A stretch of 64,000 nucleotides of DNA from positions 62,001 to 126,000 of the forward strand of contig NZ_WIQU01000054.1 of the NCBI RefSeq assembly GCF_015732285.1. Reading direction: 5' to 3'. The stretch comes from Pectinatus frisingensis (GTDB lineage: Bacteria > Bacillota > Negativicutes > Selenomonadales > Selenomonadaceae). The position numbers and the translations under genes are program-made. The notes under the pieces were generated by a model. That model saw nothing but the letters and a program-made list of their open reading frames with translations. It was not told the DNA's origin and searched no databases. Below, one piece after another: positions 1 to 8,306 of the stretch (position 1 is the first letter of the stretch; every line of letters begins with the position of its first letter).

Positions 1-142
1 CGCATTTTTCCAGATTTATCTTTTCACCGTCAAATACTGCAATACCAGCGGAATCATAACCACGATATTCAAGCTTGGTAAGCCCGTCAATAAGAAAGGG
101 CTCTGCTTGTTTATTTCCAACATAACCAACAATACCACACAT
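1..142 (-). CDS. glmS: Glutamine--fructose-6-phosphate aminotransferase, N-terminal part (cut by window edge)
   Basis: The reading frame begins with [10 protein letters not shown] and continues with [16 protein letters not shown], the classic start of the class II glutaminase domain of GlmS. Cys2 is the N-terminal nucleophile left after Met removal. The enzyme makes glucosamine-6-phosphate from fructose-6-phosphate and glutamine, the entry to cell-wall amino sugars. Only about 47 codons are inside the window; the rest lies off the left edge. The ATG at 140-142 follows a GGAGG at 151-155. Immediately upstream is a glmS ribozyme, which independently confirms the identity. Confidence 0.95.
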   Translation of the reverse strand, partial: MCGIVGYVGNKQAEPFLIDGLTKLEYRGYDSAGIAVFDGEKINLEKC

Positions 143-184
143 ATACGATACCTCCAAAATAAAATAATTATTAAAGATGTATCT

Positions 185-326
185 GCCAATCCTTAATTTT
201 TGTATTGTCCCACAAGTCACCTCGTGGTTTTGACAAATTTTGCGACCGGATTATAGCCGGGAGGCATCCGCTGAATATTCGACAACCTCTTCCTCGTCTT
301 CTCACTTGATTGTGAGAGCCAGCGCT
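185..326 (-). promoter_or_regulatory. glmS ribozyme (glucosamine-6-phosphate-dependent self-cleaving RNA)
   Basis: On the minus strand the leader carries the conserved core in the correct order: AGCGC (expected cleavage between A326 and G325), GACGAGG (292-298), GAGGTTGTCGAA, GCGGATGCCTCCCGGCT (256-272) and a 3' hairpin with stem CCAC/GTGG (210-227). These blocks match the Bacillus glmS ribozyme by memory, in sequence and spacing. In known examples, glucosamine-6-phosphate is the cofactor for self-cleavage, and the cut mRNA is then degraded, giving feedback control of glmS. Start and end are approximate. Confidence 0.92.
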
Positions 327-441
327 AAGCTGTATGCTTTTGCAGAACAAAGTCCTCCTTTTTGCTGTCTGATTTACGGCAGATTGTAGCAGACAAACAT
401 AGAAGATACAAAAATAATATATTCATTTCTGTATCTTCCAT

Positions 442-470
442 ATTCTAATATATACTTGTTGTTTGGTCAA
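442..470 (-). promoter_or_regulatory. Sigma-A promoter of glmS
   Basis: On the minus strand TTGACC (465-470) and TAGAAT (442-447) are separated by 17 bases. The predicted start near 435 leaves about 110 nt of leader before the ribozyme. No gene lies between 143 and 514; the stretch is leader plus promoter. Confidence 0.75.
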
Positions 471-514
471 GTGATTTATTATGATTATAATTAGCAGGTG
501 CGGTTAATATAAGC

Positions 515-1837
515 TTAATCACAATTACCGGTTTCTTCGCAAAATAATACTTTTTCACCATTGAGGATTTTATTTGTAGTCCTTACGGCGCACATTTTAC
601 CGCACATAGAACATGTATGGCGTTCTGCCGGAGGTGTGCTTTCATAATATTGACGGGCTTTTTGGGGATCAATAGCTTCTTTGAACATACCTTCCCAGTC
701 AAGCTTATGCCTGGCATCAGCCATGCGATTATCCTGATCGCGGGCACTCGGAAGTTTTTTTGCAATGTCAGCGGCATGAGCAGCAATTTTGGCAGCTATA
801 ATACCATCACGGACATCGTTTAAGTCGGGCAGGCGCAAATGTTCAGCGGGGGTAACATAGCAAAGGAAATTAGCCCCATTGGCTGCGGCAATGGCACCGC
901 CGATGGCTGAAGTAATGTGGTCATAACCAGGAGCAATATCTGTGACCAGTGGACCTAAGACATAAAATGGTGCGTTATGACAGAGCCTTTTCTGCAATTT
1001 CATATTAGCAGCTATTTCATCCATAGCCATGTGGCCTGGACCTTCCACCAGGACTTGGACATCGGCTTTCCAGGCACGTTCTGTAAGATAACCGATTTCA
1101 ATTAATTCACCAATTTGTCCTGCATCGGTAGCATCATCAAGGCAGCCAGGGCGCAATGAATCACCTATTGATATGGTAACATCGTGGTCACGTAAAATTT
1201 CTAATACATCATCATAATGTTCGAAGAAAGGATTTTCATTGCCGGTCATTTCCATCCAGGCAAACAGCAGTGAACCACCACGTGAAACAATATTCATGCG
1301 GCGCCCGCTGCGCTTGAATGCTTCCAATGCCCGACGATTGATTCCAGCGTGAATAGTCATGAAATCAACACCTTCTTTAGCATGGGCTTCTATGACGTGT
1401 AAAAAATCGTCAGATGTCATTTTGAGTAAGTCTTTTTCTAAATAACCAATGGCGTCATACATAGGAACTGTACCAATCATTGCTGGAGAATAGTCGATTA
1501 ATTTTTGGCGGAATTCATGTGTTTTGCCATAATTGGATAAATCCATTATGGATTCGGCACCCATGTCAACAGCCATTTTTACTTTGTCCATTTCCAAGTC
1601 GTAATTTTTAGCGTCACCGGATACTCCGAGATTAACATTGATCTTTGTTTTTAATCCATCTCCGATACCTTCGGCTGATAATGATTGATGGTGGATGTTA
1701 GCCGGAATGGCGATGACACCATGGGAAACACGTTCTCTTATCCATTCAGGTGAGCGGTTTTCTTTTTTTGCAACTAGCGAAATTTGTTCTGTTATAATGT
1801 TTCTCCTGGCGGCTTCTAACTGCGTTTTGTAATTCAT
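515..1837 (-). CDS. thiC: Phosphomethylpyrimidine synthase ThiC
   Basis: A 440-residue protein matching ThiC along its length. It is a cytoplasmic radical SAM enzyme that rearranges 5-aminoimidazole ribotide into hydroxymethylpyrimidine phosphate for thiamine synthesis. The C-terminal CSMCGKMC gives the CxxCx4C cluster-binding motif typical of ThiC, and internal blocks such as [16 protein letters not shown] and [13 protein letters not shown] are family signatures. Length fits the short bacterial form without the extra N-terminal domain. The ATG follows AAGAGGA. It is a single-gene unit behind a TPP riboswitch; no other thiamine genes are in the window. Confidence 0.96.
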   Translation of the reverse strand: MNYKTQLEAARRNIITEQISLVAKKENRSPEWIRERVSHGVIAIPANIHHQSLSAEGIGDGLKTKINVNLGVSGDAKNYDLEMDKVKMAVDMGAESIMDLSNYGKTHEFRQKLIDYSPAMIGTVPMYDAIGYLEKDLLKMTSDDFLHVIEAHAKEGVDFMTIHAGINRRALEAFKRSGRRMNIVSRGGSLLFAWMEMTGNENPFFEHYDDVLEILRDHDVTISIGDSLRPGCLDDATDAGQIGELIEIGYLTERAWKADVQVLVEGPGHMAMDEIAANMKLQKRLCHNAPFYVLGPLVTDIAPGYDHITSAIGGAIAAANGANFLCYVTPAEHLRLPDLNDVRDGIIAAKIAAHAADIAKKLPSARDQDNRMADARHKLDWEGMFKEAIDPQKARQYYESTPPAERHTCSMCGKMCAVRTTNKILNGEKVLFCEETGNCD

Positions 1838-1893
1838 ATATGTCCTCTTTTCAAATTGTTATTTAATCCGGATAGGGAAAATGCGCTGAAATA

Positions 1894-1931
1894 TAAAAAA
1901 AACTACCTTCCTGTGGAGAAAAGCAGTTTTA
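1894..1931 (-). terminator. Intrinsic terminator of the TPP riboswitch expression platform
   Basis: On the minus strand AAAACTGCTTT pairs with AAGGTAGTTTT around a 10-base loop and is followed by a run of T. It lies between the THI-box aptamer and the thiC start, where ligand-induced termination is expected. Confidence 0.75.
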
Positions 1932-1944
1932 AAATCGTGGCATT

Positions 1945-2020
1945 GAGCTTCCCTACAATGGTATTAACCAACAGGTTCAAAGGGTTGGGCAATTGCCCTC
2001 TCAGCTTAAAGCACCCCTGC
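1945..2020 (-). promoter_or_regulatory. TPP riboswitch (THI box) controlling thiC
   Basis: The minus strand shows AGGGGTGC, GCTGAGAGGG, ACCCTTTGAACCTG and GGTTAATACC followed by GTAGGGAAGCTC, the standard order of the thiamine pyrophosphate aptamer. It is followed by a terminator hairpin and then thiC. Known examples turn transcription off when TPP binds. The upstream promoter places the transcription start almost exactly at the aptamer's first base. Confidence 0.95.
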
Positions 2021-2027
2021 TCAGGTC

Positions 2028-2056
2028 AGTCTAACAAAATAAGTAATTTATGTCAA
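2028..2056 (-). promoter_or_regulatory. Sigma-A promoter of thiC
   Basis: On the minus strand TTGACA (2051-2056) and TAGACT (2028-2033) have a 17-base spacer. The predicted start (about 2021) is at the 5' edge of the TPP aptamer. Confidence 0.75.
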
Positions 2057-2094
2057 GATTTATACAGCCGGATAAGGTGTTTATCTATAAAAAT

Positions 2095-2123
2095 TTTACA
2101 AGGTTTTTAACAAATTATATAGA
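2095..2123 (+). promoter_or_regulatory. Candidate sigma-A promoter of the usp gene
   Basis: TTTACA (2095-2100) and TATAGA (2118-2123) are separated by 17 bases, about 50 nt before the usp start. It is divergent from the thiC promoter. It is a reasonable but not strong match. Confidence 0.5.
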
Positions 2124-2180
2124 AATAATACATATATCAGGAATACGTAATAATATTAACAAAGGTAAAGGGTGATGAAT

Positions 2181-2612
2181 ATGAGAGAATTTAAATCCAT
2201 CATGGTCCCTATCGACGGATCGATGCATTCTGAACATGCTTTGCAGCAGGCGGTATATATTGCAAAACTGAGCAAAGCAACATTGAATGTACTTTATGTA
2301 ATTGATCTGAACACAGCAGTATCTGCCTTTGAAAGAATGACTTTGGATGCATATATTCCAGGGGATATTGATGCGCAGGGAAAGAAGATATTGGATCATG
2401 CAAAAGAAGTAGTTGGTGATTTACCACAAACAGAATATACGCTGAAAATAGGAGACCCGGCTAAAATGATTTTGACTTATTCTAAGGAAAGTGATGCTGA
2501 TCTTATTGTAATGGGGAGCAGAGGCCTGGGCGCTATAAAGCAGATAATAATGGGAAGTGTAAGCCAATATTTGGTGACACATGCTGAATGTCCTGTGTTA
2601 GTAGTTAGATAG
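2181..2612 (+). CDS. Universal stress protein, UspA family
   Basis: Single Usp domain of 143 residues. The N-terminus FKSIMVPIDGS forms the first strand and ATP-binding loop. The C-terminal GSRGLGAIKQIIMGSVS is the G-2x-G-9x-G(S/T) ATP-binding motif, and the protein ends with the family-typical CPVLVVR. Such small cytoplasmic nucleotide-binding proteins are induced in stress or growth arrest; the exact role here is unknown. Three in-frame starts exist (GTG 2172, ATG 2175, ATG 2181). ATG 2181 sits best behind AAAGGGTG. The gene is monocistronic and ends at a bidirectional terminator. Confidence 0.9.
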   Translation: MREFKSIMVPIDGSMHSEHALQQAVYIAKLSKATLNVLYVIDLNTAVSAFERMTLDAYIPGDIDAQGKKILDHAKEVVGDLPQTEYTLKIGDPAKMILTYSKESDADLIVMGSRGLGAIKQIIMGSVSQYLVTHAECPVLVVR

Positions 2613-2620
2613 GATAAAAT

Positions 2621-2661
2621 AATAAAAACCGGCATTTTATTTAAAATGCCGGTTTTTATTA
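2621..2661. terminator. Bidirectional terminator between usp and rpsR
   Basis: The stem ATAAAAACCGGCATTTTA pairs with TAAAATGCCGGTTTTTAT, with T-runs on both strands. It serves the converging usp (+) and rpsF-ssb-rpsR (-) units, and its right edge touches the rpsR stop codon. Confidence 0.88.
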
Positions 2662-2892
2662 TTCTGCTGTAAATGGCAGTAAAGCGATATTGCGAGCACG
2701 TTTTATAGCTAACGTTACCTGACGTTGATGACGAGCACAATTACCGGAAATACGACGCGGTAAAATTTTACCGCGTTCAGTAATAAAACGACGTAATTTA
2801 GCAACATCCTTATAATCAATAGAATCAACTTTATCTGCACAAAAACTACAAACTTTTCTTTTTGGTCTTCTGTTTCTATCACGTTTAACCAA
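2659..2892 (-). CDS. rpsR: 30S ribosomal protein S18
   Basis: A 77-residue protein with the S18 core [21 protein letters not shown] and [23 protein letters not shown] plus a later Cys suggest the metal-binding form. Last gene of the rpsF-ssb-rpsR operon. The start is a TTG at 2890-2892, eight bases after GGAGG; no ATG is available at the right place. In the ribosome S18 partners S6 on the platform, and in many bacteria the S6:S18 pair controls this operon. Confidence 0.96.
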   Translation of the reverse strand: MVKRDRNRRPKRKVCSFCADKVDSIDYKDVAKLRRFITERGKILPRRISGNCARHQRQVTLAIKRARNIALLPFTAE

Positions 2893-2908
2893 CTGGAAAC
2901 CCTCCTAA

Positions 2909-3343
2909 TTAAAATGGAATTTCTTCGTCAGGGGGCAGCTCAGAGCCAAATGAAGCGGCTGCCGGAGCAGATGTGTTTGATGAATTGGATTGTTCCGGAG
3001 CATTTGAATAATTATTATCCGAATGTGTTGGGCGGGAACCCATAAACTCAATATCGTTGGCGATTACTTCGGTTACATAGCGTTTTGAACCATCTTGGGC
3101 ATCATAACTGCGTATCTGCAGATAGCCATCTACGAGAATCTGACTGCCCTTAACCAGATTGTTACCACATATTTCAGCTAATTTCTGCCACGCAATTATG
3201 GTAAAAAAATCAGCATTATTTTGTTGATCACGAGAAAAGCGTTTATTTACGGCCAGACGGAATGAAGCTACAGCTTTACCTGTCTGGGTATAACGTACTT
3301 CCGGATCAGTGGCAAGACGCCCTGCTAAAATGACTTTATTCAT
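2909..3343 (-). CDS. ssb: Single-stranded DNA-binding protein
   Basis: 144 residues: an OB fold (about 1-105, starting MNKVILAGRLATDPEVRYT), a flexible Asn/Ser/Ala-rich linker, and the acidic tail DEEIPF that recruits replication and repair partners. It binds single-stranded DNA during replication, recombination and repair. Located between rpsF and rpsR, the common Firmicute order, with a strong GGGGGGA ribosome-binding site. Confidence 0.97.
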   Translation of the reverse strand: MNKVILAGRLATDPEVRYTQTGKAVASFRLAVNKRFSRDQQNNADFFTIIAWQKLAEICGNNLVKGSQILVDGYLQIRSYDAQDGSKRYVTEVIANDIEFMGSRPTHSDNNYSNAPEQSNSSNTSAPAAASFGSELPPDEEIPF

Positions 3344-3363
3344 AATCGTCCCCCCTAGACAAA

Positions 3364-3651
3364 TTATTTTTCGTCTAATCTTATAATCATATGTTTTAAG
3401 ATTTCATCAGTAATCTTCATTACACGATCAACTTCATTGATACAAGCCGGTTCGGCAGTGATATCGAACAAGCAGTAAAAACCGTCCATGCAGTCTTTTA
3501 TTTCATAGGCAAGACGTTTTTTACCCCAACGGTCTTCTTTATCAATAGTGCCGCCATTATCAGTAATAATGCCGAAAAACTTTTCGATTACTGCATTGGT
3601 CTGTTCTTCTTCCATTGGTTTTACAATAAATATGACTTCGTACTTTCTCAC
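3364..3651 (-). CDS. rpsF: 30S ribosomal protein S6
   Basis: 95 residues with the S6 signatures MRKYEVIFIVKP, WGKKRLAYEI and GFYCLFDI. First gene of rpsF-ssb-rpsR. The leader contains a probable S6:S18-binding structure and a strong promoter, so the operon is probably autoregulated by the S6:S18 complex. Confidence 0.97.
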   Translation of the reverse strand: MRKYEVIFIVKPMEEEQTNAVIEKFFGIITDNGGTIDKEDRWGKKRLAYEIKDCMDGFYCLFDITAEPACINEVDRVMKITDEILKHMIIRLDEK

Positions 3652-3660
3652 GAAATCACC

Positions 3661-3702
3661 TCCCTCTTTGGACTATCGGCTCTTTTATAAGAGCAGGGGA
3701 TT
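3661..3702 (-). promoter_or_regulatory. Probable S6:S18-binding ribosomal protein leader
   Basis: Just before the rpsF ribosome-binding site, the minus strand folds as GCTCTT-ATAA-AAGAGC followed directly by CCGATAGTCC, with CCCCT and AGAGGG able to close an outer stem. The known bacterial S6:S18 leader motif has an apical hairpin next to a conserved CCGA-containing bulge. The match is by pattern only; a covariance-model search would settle it. Confidence 0.6.
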
Positions 3703-3748
3703 CAAAATTAAATTTTGAAACCAGTCTTAAATTATTATTAACTATAAG

Positions 3749-3777
3749 ATTATAGCATTGTAAATAAAATAATACAA
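3749..3777 (-). promoter_or_regulatory. Sigma-A promoter of rpsF-ssb-rpsR
   Basis: On the minus strand TTGTAT (3772-3777) and a perfect TATAAT (3749-3754) are separated by 17 bases. Confidence 0.8.
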
Positions 3778-3850
3778 GGAAAATAAGCTTAGAAATTTAA
3801 AAAATTATTGGTTACTAAAATGTCCTTTACTTCAGACATAGTTTAGTATT

Positions 3851-3879
3851 TTTATAATTTTCAAAATAAACTATACTAT
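3851..3879 (+). promoter_or_regulatory. Candidate promoter of the PRD regulator-PTS operon
   Basis: TTTATA (3851-3856), a 17-base spacer and TACTAT (3874-3879) precede the regulator gene. The surrounding AT-rich sequence also contains imperfect inverted repeats (TAGTTTAG, AAACTATAC). It is a weak match, offered because no better promoter is visible. Confidence 0.35.
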
Positions 3880-3933
3880 ATTTGTAAAACGAGTATAGCC
3901 GACAGTTAACTATAATGGATTGGAGGAGTTTAT

Positions 3934-5445
3934 ATGACATCAGAAAATTTGTCGGCACGCGAAAAAAAAATTTTGGCAGTTTTATTTAAAACTAATAGTT
4001 ATATAACTGCCGCTTATTTATCAAAGCTTTTATGTGTTTCAGAAAAAACTATATATCGTGATCTTAAATCCATACAGTATAATTTAAAATCAAAAAATCT
4101 TATTCAACAGGATCGAGGTAAAGGATATCGGTTAAATTATACGCCATCATTAAAAAATATTCTCTGCAACAGCAACCAGGGAAATACTTTTTCAGGTATT
4201 GATGTAGTAACACGCCGCAGAAATATCACTGTATTATTGCTTTTGCAAACTCCAGTAGAAACATCTATTAATAAATTAGCAGAATTGTATTTTATAAGTA
4301 ATGCCTCTATCGTTAATGATCTTAATATAATAGAGCAAGAATTATTACAGTATGATTTGTCACTTATTCGTTCTCATAATGGCACTCATATAAAAGGAGA
4401 TGAATATAATATACGAAGATTATTAATGCAAAAAATCAGTTTATTTTCTGTTACAAATGATTCATTTCTGGTATGTGAAAATAATGATACTGCTAATGAA
4501 CATGACTTATACACATTTTTTTCCCATAAGGATATAAGTTTTGTAAAATTACTGCTTGACAAAGCTGAGCAAATGTTATGTGGCAAGATAAAAGATCCAT
4601 ATTATATAAATATTTTTACTCATATACTTATACTATTAAAACGTTTAGAAAATAATAAAAATTTATGCATTAAAGATTCTTATAAAAAATACCAGTATAG
4701 TAATTTAACAATCACTAAGTGCACACAATTAATTGTAAATGAACTAAAACAATATCTAAATAAAATTATCCCTGATGACGAAATTTTTTATATTTATCAG
4801 TATTTATATTCATCCCGTATTGATATGGATAATGGAACTATAAATGTAGAAGTTACTGATATACATAATAAAGAAACTGTATTTGTTGACGATCTCATAT
4901 TGAAAATTTCACAAGTAATAAATTGCGATTTTACAAATGATTTCAATTTAAAAACATCTTTACTATTGCATATACGTCCACTTACTAAACGTATTGAAAA
5001 CAATATCTTTATTTCTAATCCACTAAAAAATGATGTGAAAGAAAATTTTGGACAAGTTTATCGAGCTGTTGATTCATATCTAAAAAAGCAACTTTTGAAA
5101 CCGGTTTTTAAAAATTTAAGTGATGATGAAATATCATATATTGCTGTGTATTTTCAAGTATCTTTGGAAAAAAGAGTACAGCAAAAACGTGTAGGTATTG
5201 TTTGCTCAAGCGGTATAGGGACCTCTCATTTATTAGCTGCTCGCGTAAAAAAAACATTTCCTGATTGGGAAATAGTAGATATTGTTTCGGCTAATCATGC
5301 CAATTTATTCAATATTAATAGTGTAGATATCGTACTTACCACGGTAAAAATCAATCATAAAAAAAACATACCTACTGTTTTAGTGAGTGCTATTTTCACT
5401 GATATGGATATCGTAAAAGTAAAACAAGCTTTACAAATGATATAG
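3934..5445 (+). CDS. PRD-domain transcriptional activator with EIIB domain (BglG/MtlR/LicR type)
   Basis: 503 residues. The N-terminus is a winged helix-turn-helix (LSAREKKILAVLFK...CVSEKTIYRDLKSI), followed by a second HTH (about 85-150) and two PTS regulation domains (about 190-400). The C-terminal PTS EIIB-like domain begins VGIVCSSGIGTSHLL, with the phosphorylatable Cys in place. Such activators respond to phosphorylation by HPr and EIIB and switch on the adjacent PTS operon. The C-terminal EIIA domain of full-length MtlR/LicR is missing; instead a separate EIIA gene follows within 30 nt. Start ATG after GGAGG. It should control the genes at 5472-11575. Confidence 0.88.
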   Translation: MTSENLSAREKKILAVLFKTNSYITAAYLSKLLCVSEKTIYRDLKSIQYNLKSKNLIQQDRGKGYRLNYTPSLKNILCNSNQGNTFSGIDVVTRRRNITVLLLLQTPVETSINKLAELYFISNASIVNDLNIIEQELLQYDLSLIRSHNGTHIKGDEYNIRRLLMQKISLFSVTNDSFLVCENNDTANEHDLYTFFSHKDISFVKLLLDKAEQMLCGKIKDPYYINIFTHILILLKRLENNKNLCIKDSYKKYQYSNLTITKCTQLIVNELKQYLNKIIPDDEIFYIYQYLYSSRIDMDNGTINVEVTDIHNKETVFVDDLILKISQVINCDFTNDFNLKTSLLLHIRPLTKRIENNIFISNPLKNDVKENFGQVYRAVDSYLKKQLLKPVFKNLSDDEISYIAVYFQVSLEKRVQQKRVGIVCSSGIGTSHLLAARVKKTFPDWEIVDIVSANHANLFNINSVDIVLTTVKINHKKNIPTVLVSAIFTDMDIVKVKQALQMI

Positions 5446-5471
5446 ATTTTCTGAGGAGGGTGTATATAGAT

Positions 5472-5930
5472 ATGGATATTGAAAGAATTTTAAATGAAAA
5501 TTTAATTGATTTAGAAATGAATGTGAAAACCAAAAATGAAGCTATACAAAGTCTTACGAATTTATTAGTCAGTGTTGGAAATATCGACAATTCAGAGCTT
5601 TTCATAAAAGATGTATATGCTAGAGAAGCAGAAGGAAAAACTGGATTAGGAAATCATATTGCTATTCCCCATGGCAAATCAGACGCAGTAAAAATAACTT
5701 CGATAGCTGTTGGCAGAACCAGAAATGGTTTAGTATGGGAATCTCATGATAATCTTCCTGTACACGTAATAATCTTATTTGCAGTAAGAAATATCGACAA
5801 GACTACCGTTCATTTAAAACTGCTTTCACAGGTGGCTATTGCATTAGCTGATGATGAAACTATCGAAAAGCTACTCACTACAAATAACAAAACAGAAGTT
5901 ATCAAGTTATTATCAAATAAGATGCATTAA
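5472..5930 (+). CDS. PTS EIIA component, fructose/mannitol type
   Basis: 152 residues of the PTS EIIA type-2 fold. IAIPHGKSDAVK contains the His that receives phosphate from HPr and passes it to EIIB. GAGGAGGG at 5453-5460 supports ATG 5472; the in-frame GTG at 5460 would overlap the ribosome-binding site. It is followed 14 nt later by its EIIB and then EIIC, so the three domains of a fructose-family permease are separate proteins here. It may also signal to the PRD regulator just upstream. Confidence 0.9.
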   Translation: MDIERILNENLIDLEMNVKTKNEAIQSLTNLLVSVGNIDNSELFIKDVYAREAEGKTGLGNHIAIPHGKSDAVKITSIAVGRTRNGLVWESHDNLPVHVIILFAVRNIDKTTVHLKLLSQVAIALADDETIEKLLTTNNKTEVIKLLSNKMH

Positions 5931-5944
5931 AAGGAGAGACACAA

Positions 5945-6256
5945 ATGAATATTGTTGGAGTCGCGGCGTGTGTTGCTGGAGTTGCACACACTTATATTGC
6001 AAAGGAAAAACTAATTAAAGCTGCCCAAAAGGCCGGTCATACTATTAGTATGGAAACTCAAGGCCAAATCGGGATTGAAGACGAGCTTTCTTCTGAAAAA
6101 ATCAAAAATGCCGATGTTGTTATTTTAGCTGTGGACACTGCTATAAAAGGACGCGACCGTTTTACAGGCAAAAAGGTCGTAGAAATCCCAACAGAAGTAG
6201 CTGTTCATTCATCCGGAAAACTTATAAAACATATAGAAGAAAATCTTAAATTATAA
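5945..6256 (+). CDS. PTS EIIB component, fructose family
   Basis: 103 residues. GVAACVAGVAHTYIAKEKL aligns with the EIIB-Fru phosphocysteine loop (usually CPTGIAHT); Cys9 is the phosphate acceptor. The downstream METQGQIG is another family mark. The protein passes phosphate from EIIA to the sugar bound in EIIC. The loop has Val-Ala where Pro-Thr is usual. Substrate cannot be deduced from this domain. Confidence 0.9.
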   Translation: MNIVGVAACVAGVAHTYIAKEKLIKAAQKAGHTISMETQGQIGIEDELSSEKIKNADVVILAVDTAIKGRDRFTGKKVVEIPTEVAVHSSGKLIKHIEENLKL

Positions 6257-6271
6257 GGAGAAAATAACAAA

Positions 6272-7354
6272 ATGAAAAATCTTAATATTAAAAAAAATCT
6301 AATGACTGCGATTTCCTATTTAATTCCATTTGTTTGTTGCTCCGGCATGCTCATGGTCGTAGGCAATATTTTAGGTGGACAGACCATCAAAAATTTCAAT
6401 GGAGATATGCATGTTGCTGATGTTCTTTTTACATTAGGTGGAGATGGTTTAGGCCTTTTAGCTGTATTCATATCAATGTTTATAGCCTATGCTATCGCTG
6501 ACAGAACAGGTATTGTACCAGGCTTTTTATGTGGCGTTCTTTGTAAAGAATATGGTTATGGTTTTTTAGGCGGCCTGCTTGCTGGTTTTCTAGCTGGTTA
6601 TTTAGCCAATTATTTAAAAAACACAATAAAACTGCCTAACTGGTTTGAAGGAATAAAACCTATGCTTATTCTTCCATTCCTTACAACACTAATCGTTGGG
6701 CTGGTAATGCGTTACATTATTGGTATTCCCATAAATGCATTGCAAGGCTTTATTACTTCTACACTTACCACGCTGCAAGGCGGTTCCATACTTGTATTAG
6801 GCCTAGTTGTTGGCATTTTGTCTGCTGTAGATTATGGTGGCCCTATTAATAAAGTAGTATTTGTATTTTGTCTCGGTTTAATGTCTGAAGGTTACACCAC
6901 GCCGATGAATGCACTTATCTCAGCTTCAATGATTGCCCCACTCGGTCTAACTATATGTTATCTTTTAAGTCGTATTATAAAAAAAGACATTTTTTCCAGT
7001 GATGAAACAAATGCACTAAAAAGCGCATTTATTATGGGATGTTGTCAAATAACTGAAGGATCGTATCCTATTATTTTAAATGACTTAGTGAGAATTACTA
7101 TCTGTACAGCAATAGGTGCTGCTGTAAACGGCGCGCTAGTATTTTATTGGGAATGTACTAATCCTATTGCATGGGGAGGTTTCTTCACAATTCCTGGACA
7201 AAATCATCCTGGACTCTGGACTGCAGCACTGCTCATTGGATCTTGTATATTTGCCATTCTTTGCCTGTTCCTTAAAAAGAAGCCTTCAGCTTCTACAGCT
7301 GAATCTGAAGAAGAACAAGACCTTAACTTGTCCAGCATCAAAATTTCTGGTTAA
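6272..7354 (+). CDS. PTS EIIC component, fructose family membrane permease
   Basis: A 360-residue hydrophobic protein with many predicted membrane spans. Motifs include MTAISYLIPFVCCSGMLMV, the Gly-rich GFLGGLLAGFLAGYL stretch, and ITEGSYPI, which matches the family ITEGAIPF sugar-site motif. It forms the channel and sugar-binding site of the PTS permease and follows its EIIA and EIIB genes by short gaps. The true substrate is unknown; the enzymes encoded downstream suggest a ketose or rare pentose/hexose rather than plain fructose, because no 1-phosphofructokinase is present. Confidence 0.9.
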   Translation: MKNLNIKKNLMTAISYLIPFVCCSGMLMVVGNILGGQTIKNFNGDMHVADVLFTLGGDGLGLLAVFISMFIAYAIADRTGIVPGFLCGVLCKEYGYGFLGGLLAGFLAGYLANYLKNTIKLPNWFEGIKPMLILPFLTTLIVGLVMRYIIGIPINALQGFITSTLTTLQGGSILVLGLVVGILSAVDYGGPINKVVFVFCLGLMSEGYTTPMNALISASMIAPLGLTICYLLSRIIKKDIFSSDETNALKSAFIMGCCQITEGSYPIILNDLVRITICTAIGAAVNGALVFYWECTNPIAWGGFFTIPGQNHPGLWTAALLIGSCIFAILCLFLKKKPSASTAESEEEQDLNLSSIKISG

Positions 7355-7410
7355 AAACTAGCTTAATATACTAGTTTTAAATATTATATTCCTGAAAGGA
7401 AGTTTATATC

Positions 7411-8280
7411 ATGTTAATATCTATGCCACAAATGCTAAAAATTGCTAAAAAAGAACATTTTGCTGTTGGTGCTTTCAACGTATCTTCAAACATGCTGATG
7501 CGTGCCGTAGTCGAAGAAGCAGAAGTCACAAAAACACCTGCCATAATAGCCATTCATCCTGATGAACTAAAATTCATTACTGATGAATTCATTGCTTATG
7601 TTTTAAATCGAATATATAAAAGTCCAATTCCTTTTGTACTGCATCTTGACCATGGCAATTCGCTCAATGATGTGGAAAGAGCTGTACATGCTGGATTTAA
7701 TTCAGTAATGATCGACGGTTCTAAGCTGCCTTATGAAGAAAATGTTGCTTTAGTAAAACATGTTGTTTCTTTAATGCATCCAATTGGTGTAGCTGTTGAA
7801 GGAGAGTTAGGGACAATTGGCGATACAGGCAACTCTATTGAAGGCGGTGCTACAAAAGTAATTTATACCAATCCAGAACAAGCTGTCGATTTTATTGAAA
7901 AGACAGGTGCAGATTCATTAGCAGTGGCTATTGGTACAGCACATGGTATTTATCCAAAGGACTTCAAACCTGAATTGCAAATGGATATTTTGCAAGATAT
8001 TGTTAATCGTACAAGTACACCACTTGTTTTACATGGTGGTTCTGCTAATCCTGATGAAGAAATCGCGCATGCTGTTAAAATAGGTATACAAAAAATTAAT
8101 ATTTCCAGTGATATTAAACATGCTTTTTATGTAAAATGCCGTGACATACTTGCTAACCAAGAATTACGCGAACCAAATCAAATTTACCCCGATTGTATAG
8201 TATCTACTAAAAAAGTAGTAAAACAAAAAATGCAGTTATTTAATTCATTAGGAAAAAGTAATTGTTACTATAGGGATTAA
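7411..8280 (+). CDS. Class II ketose-(bis)phosphate aldolase (FbaA/GatY/KbaY family)
   Basis: 289 residues forming a zinc TIM barrel. FVLHLDHGNSLNDVERAVHAGF carries the catalytic Asp and first zinc His, VEGELGTIGDTG and GTAHGIYP follow, and LVLHGGSANPDEEI and KINISSDIKHAF bind the DHAP phosphate. Such enzymes cleave ketose 1,6-bisphosphates, and some cleave ketose 1-phosphates, to DHAP plus an aldehyde. With no second sugar kinase nearby, direct cleavage of a ketose 1-phosphate is plausible here (inference). ATG after GAAAGGAAG. Third step-type gene in the operon. Confidence 0.88.
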   Translation: MLISMPQMLKIAKKEHFAVGAFNVSSNMLMRAVVEEAEVTKTPAIIAIHPDELKFITDEFIAYVLNRIYKSPIPFVLHLDHGNSLNDVERAVHAGFNSVMIDGSKLPYEENVALVKHVVSLMHPIGVAVEGELGTIGDTGNSIEGGATKVIYTNPEQAVDFIEKTGADSLAVAIGTAHGIYPKDFKPELQMDILQDIVNRTSTPLVLHGGSANPDEEIAHAVKIGIQKINISSDIKHAFYVKCRDILANQELREPNQIYPDCIVSTKKVVKQKMQLFNSLGKSNCYYRD

Positions 8281-8306
8281 CAAATTCATTTACAGGAGAT
8301 TATATC

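Noticed and set aside
1856-2110. 84-codon rightward frame over the thiC leader
   Set aside because: It runs antisense through the TPP riboswitch and its terminator, has no ribosome-binding site and resembles no protein.
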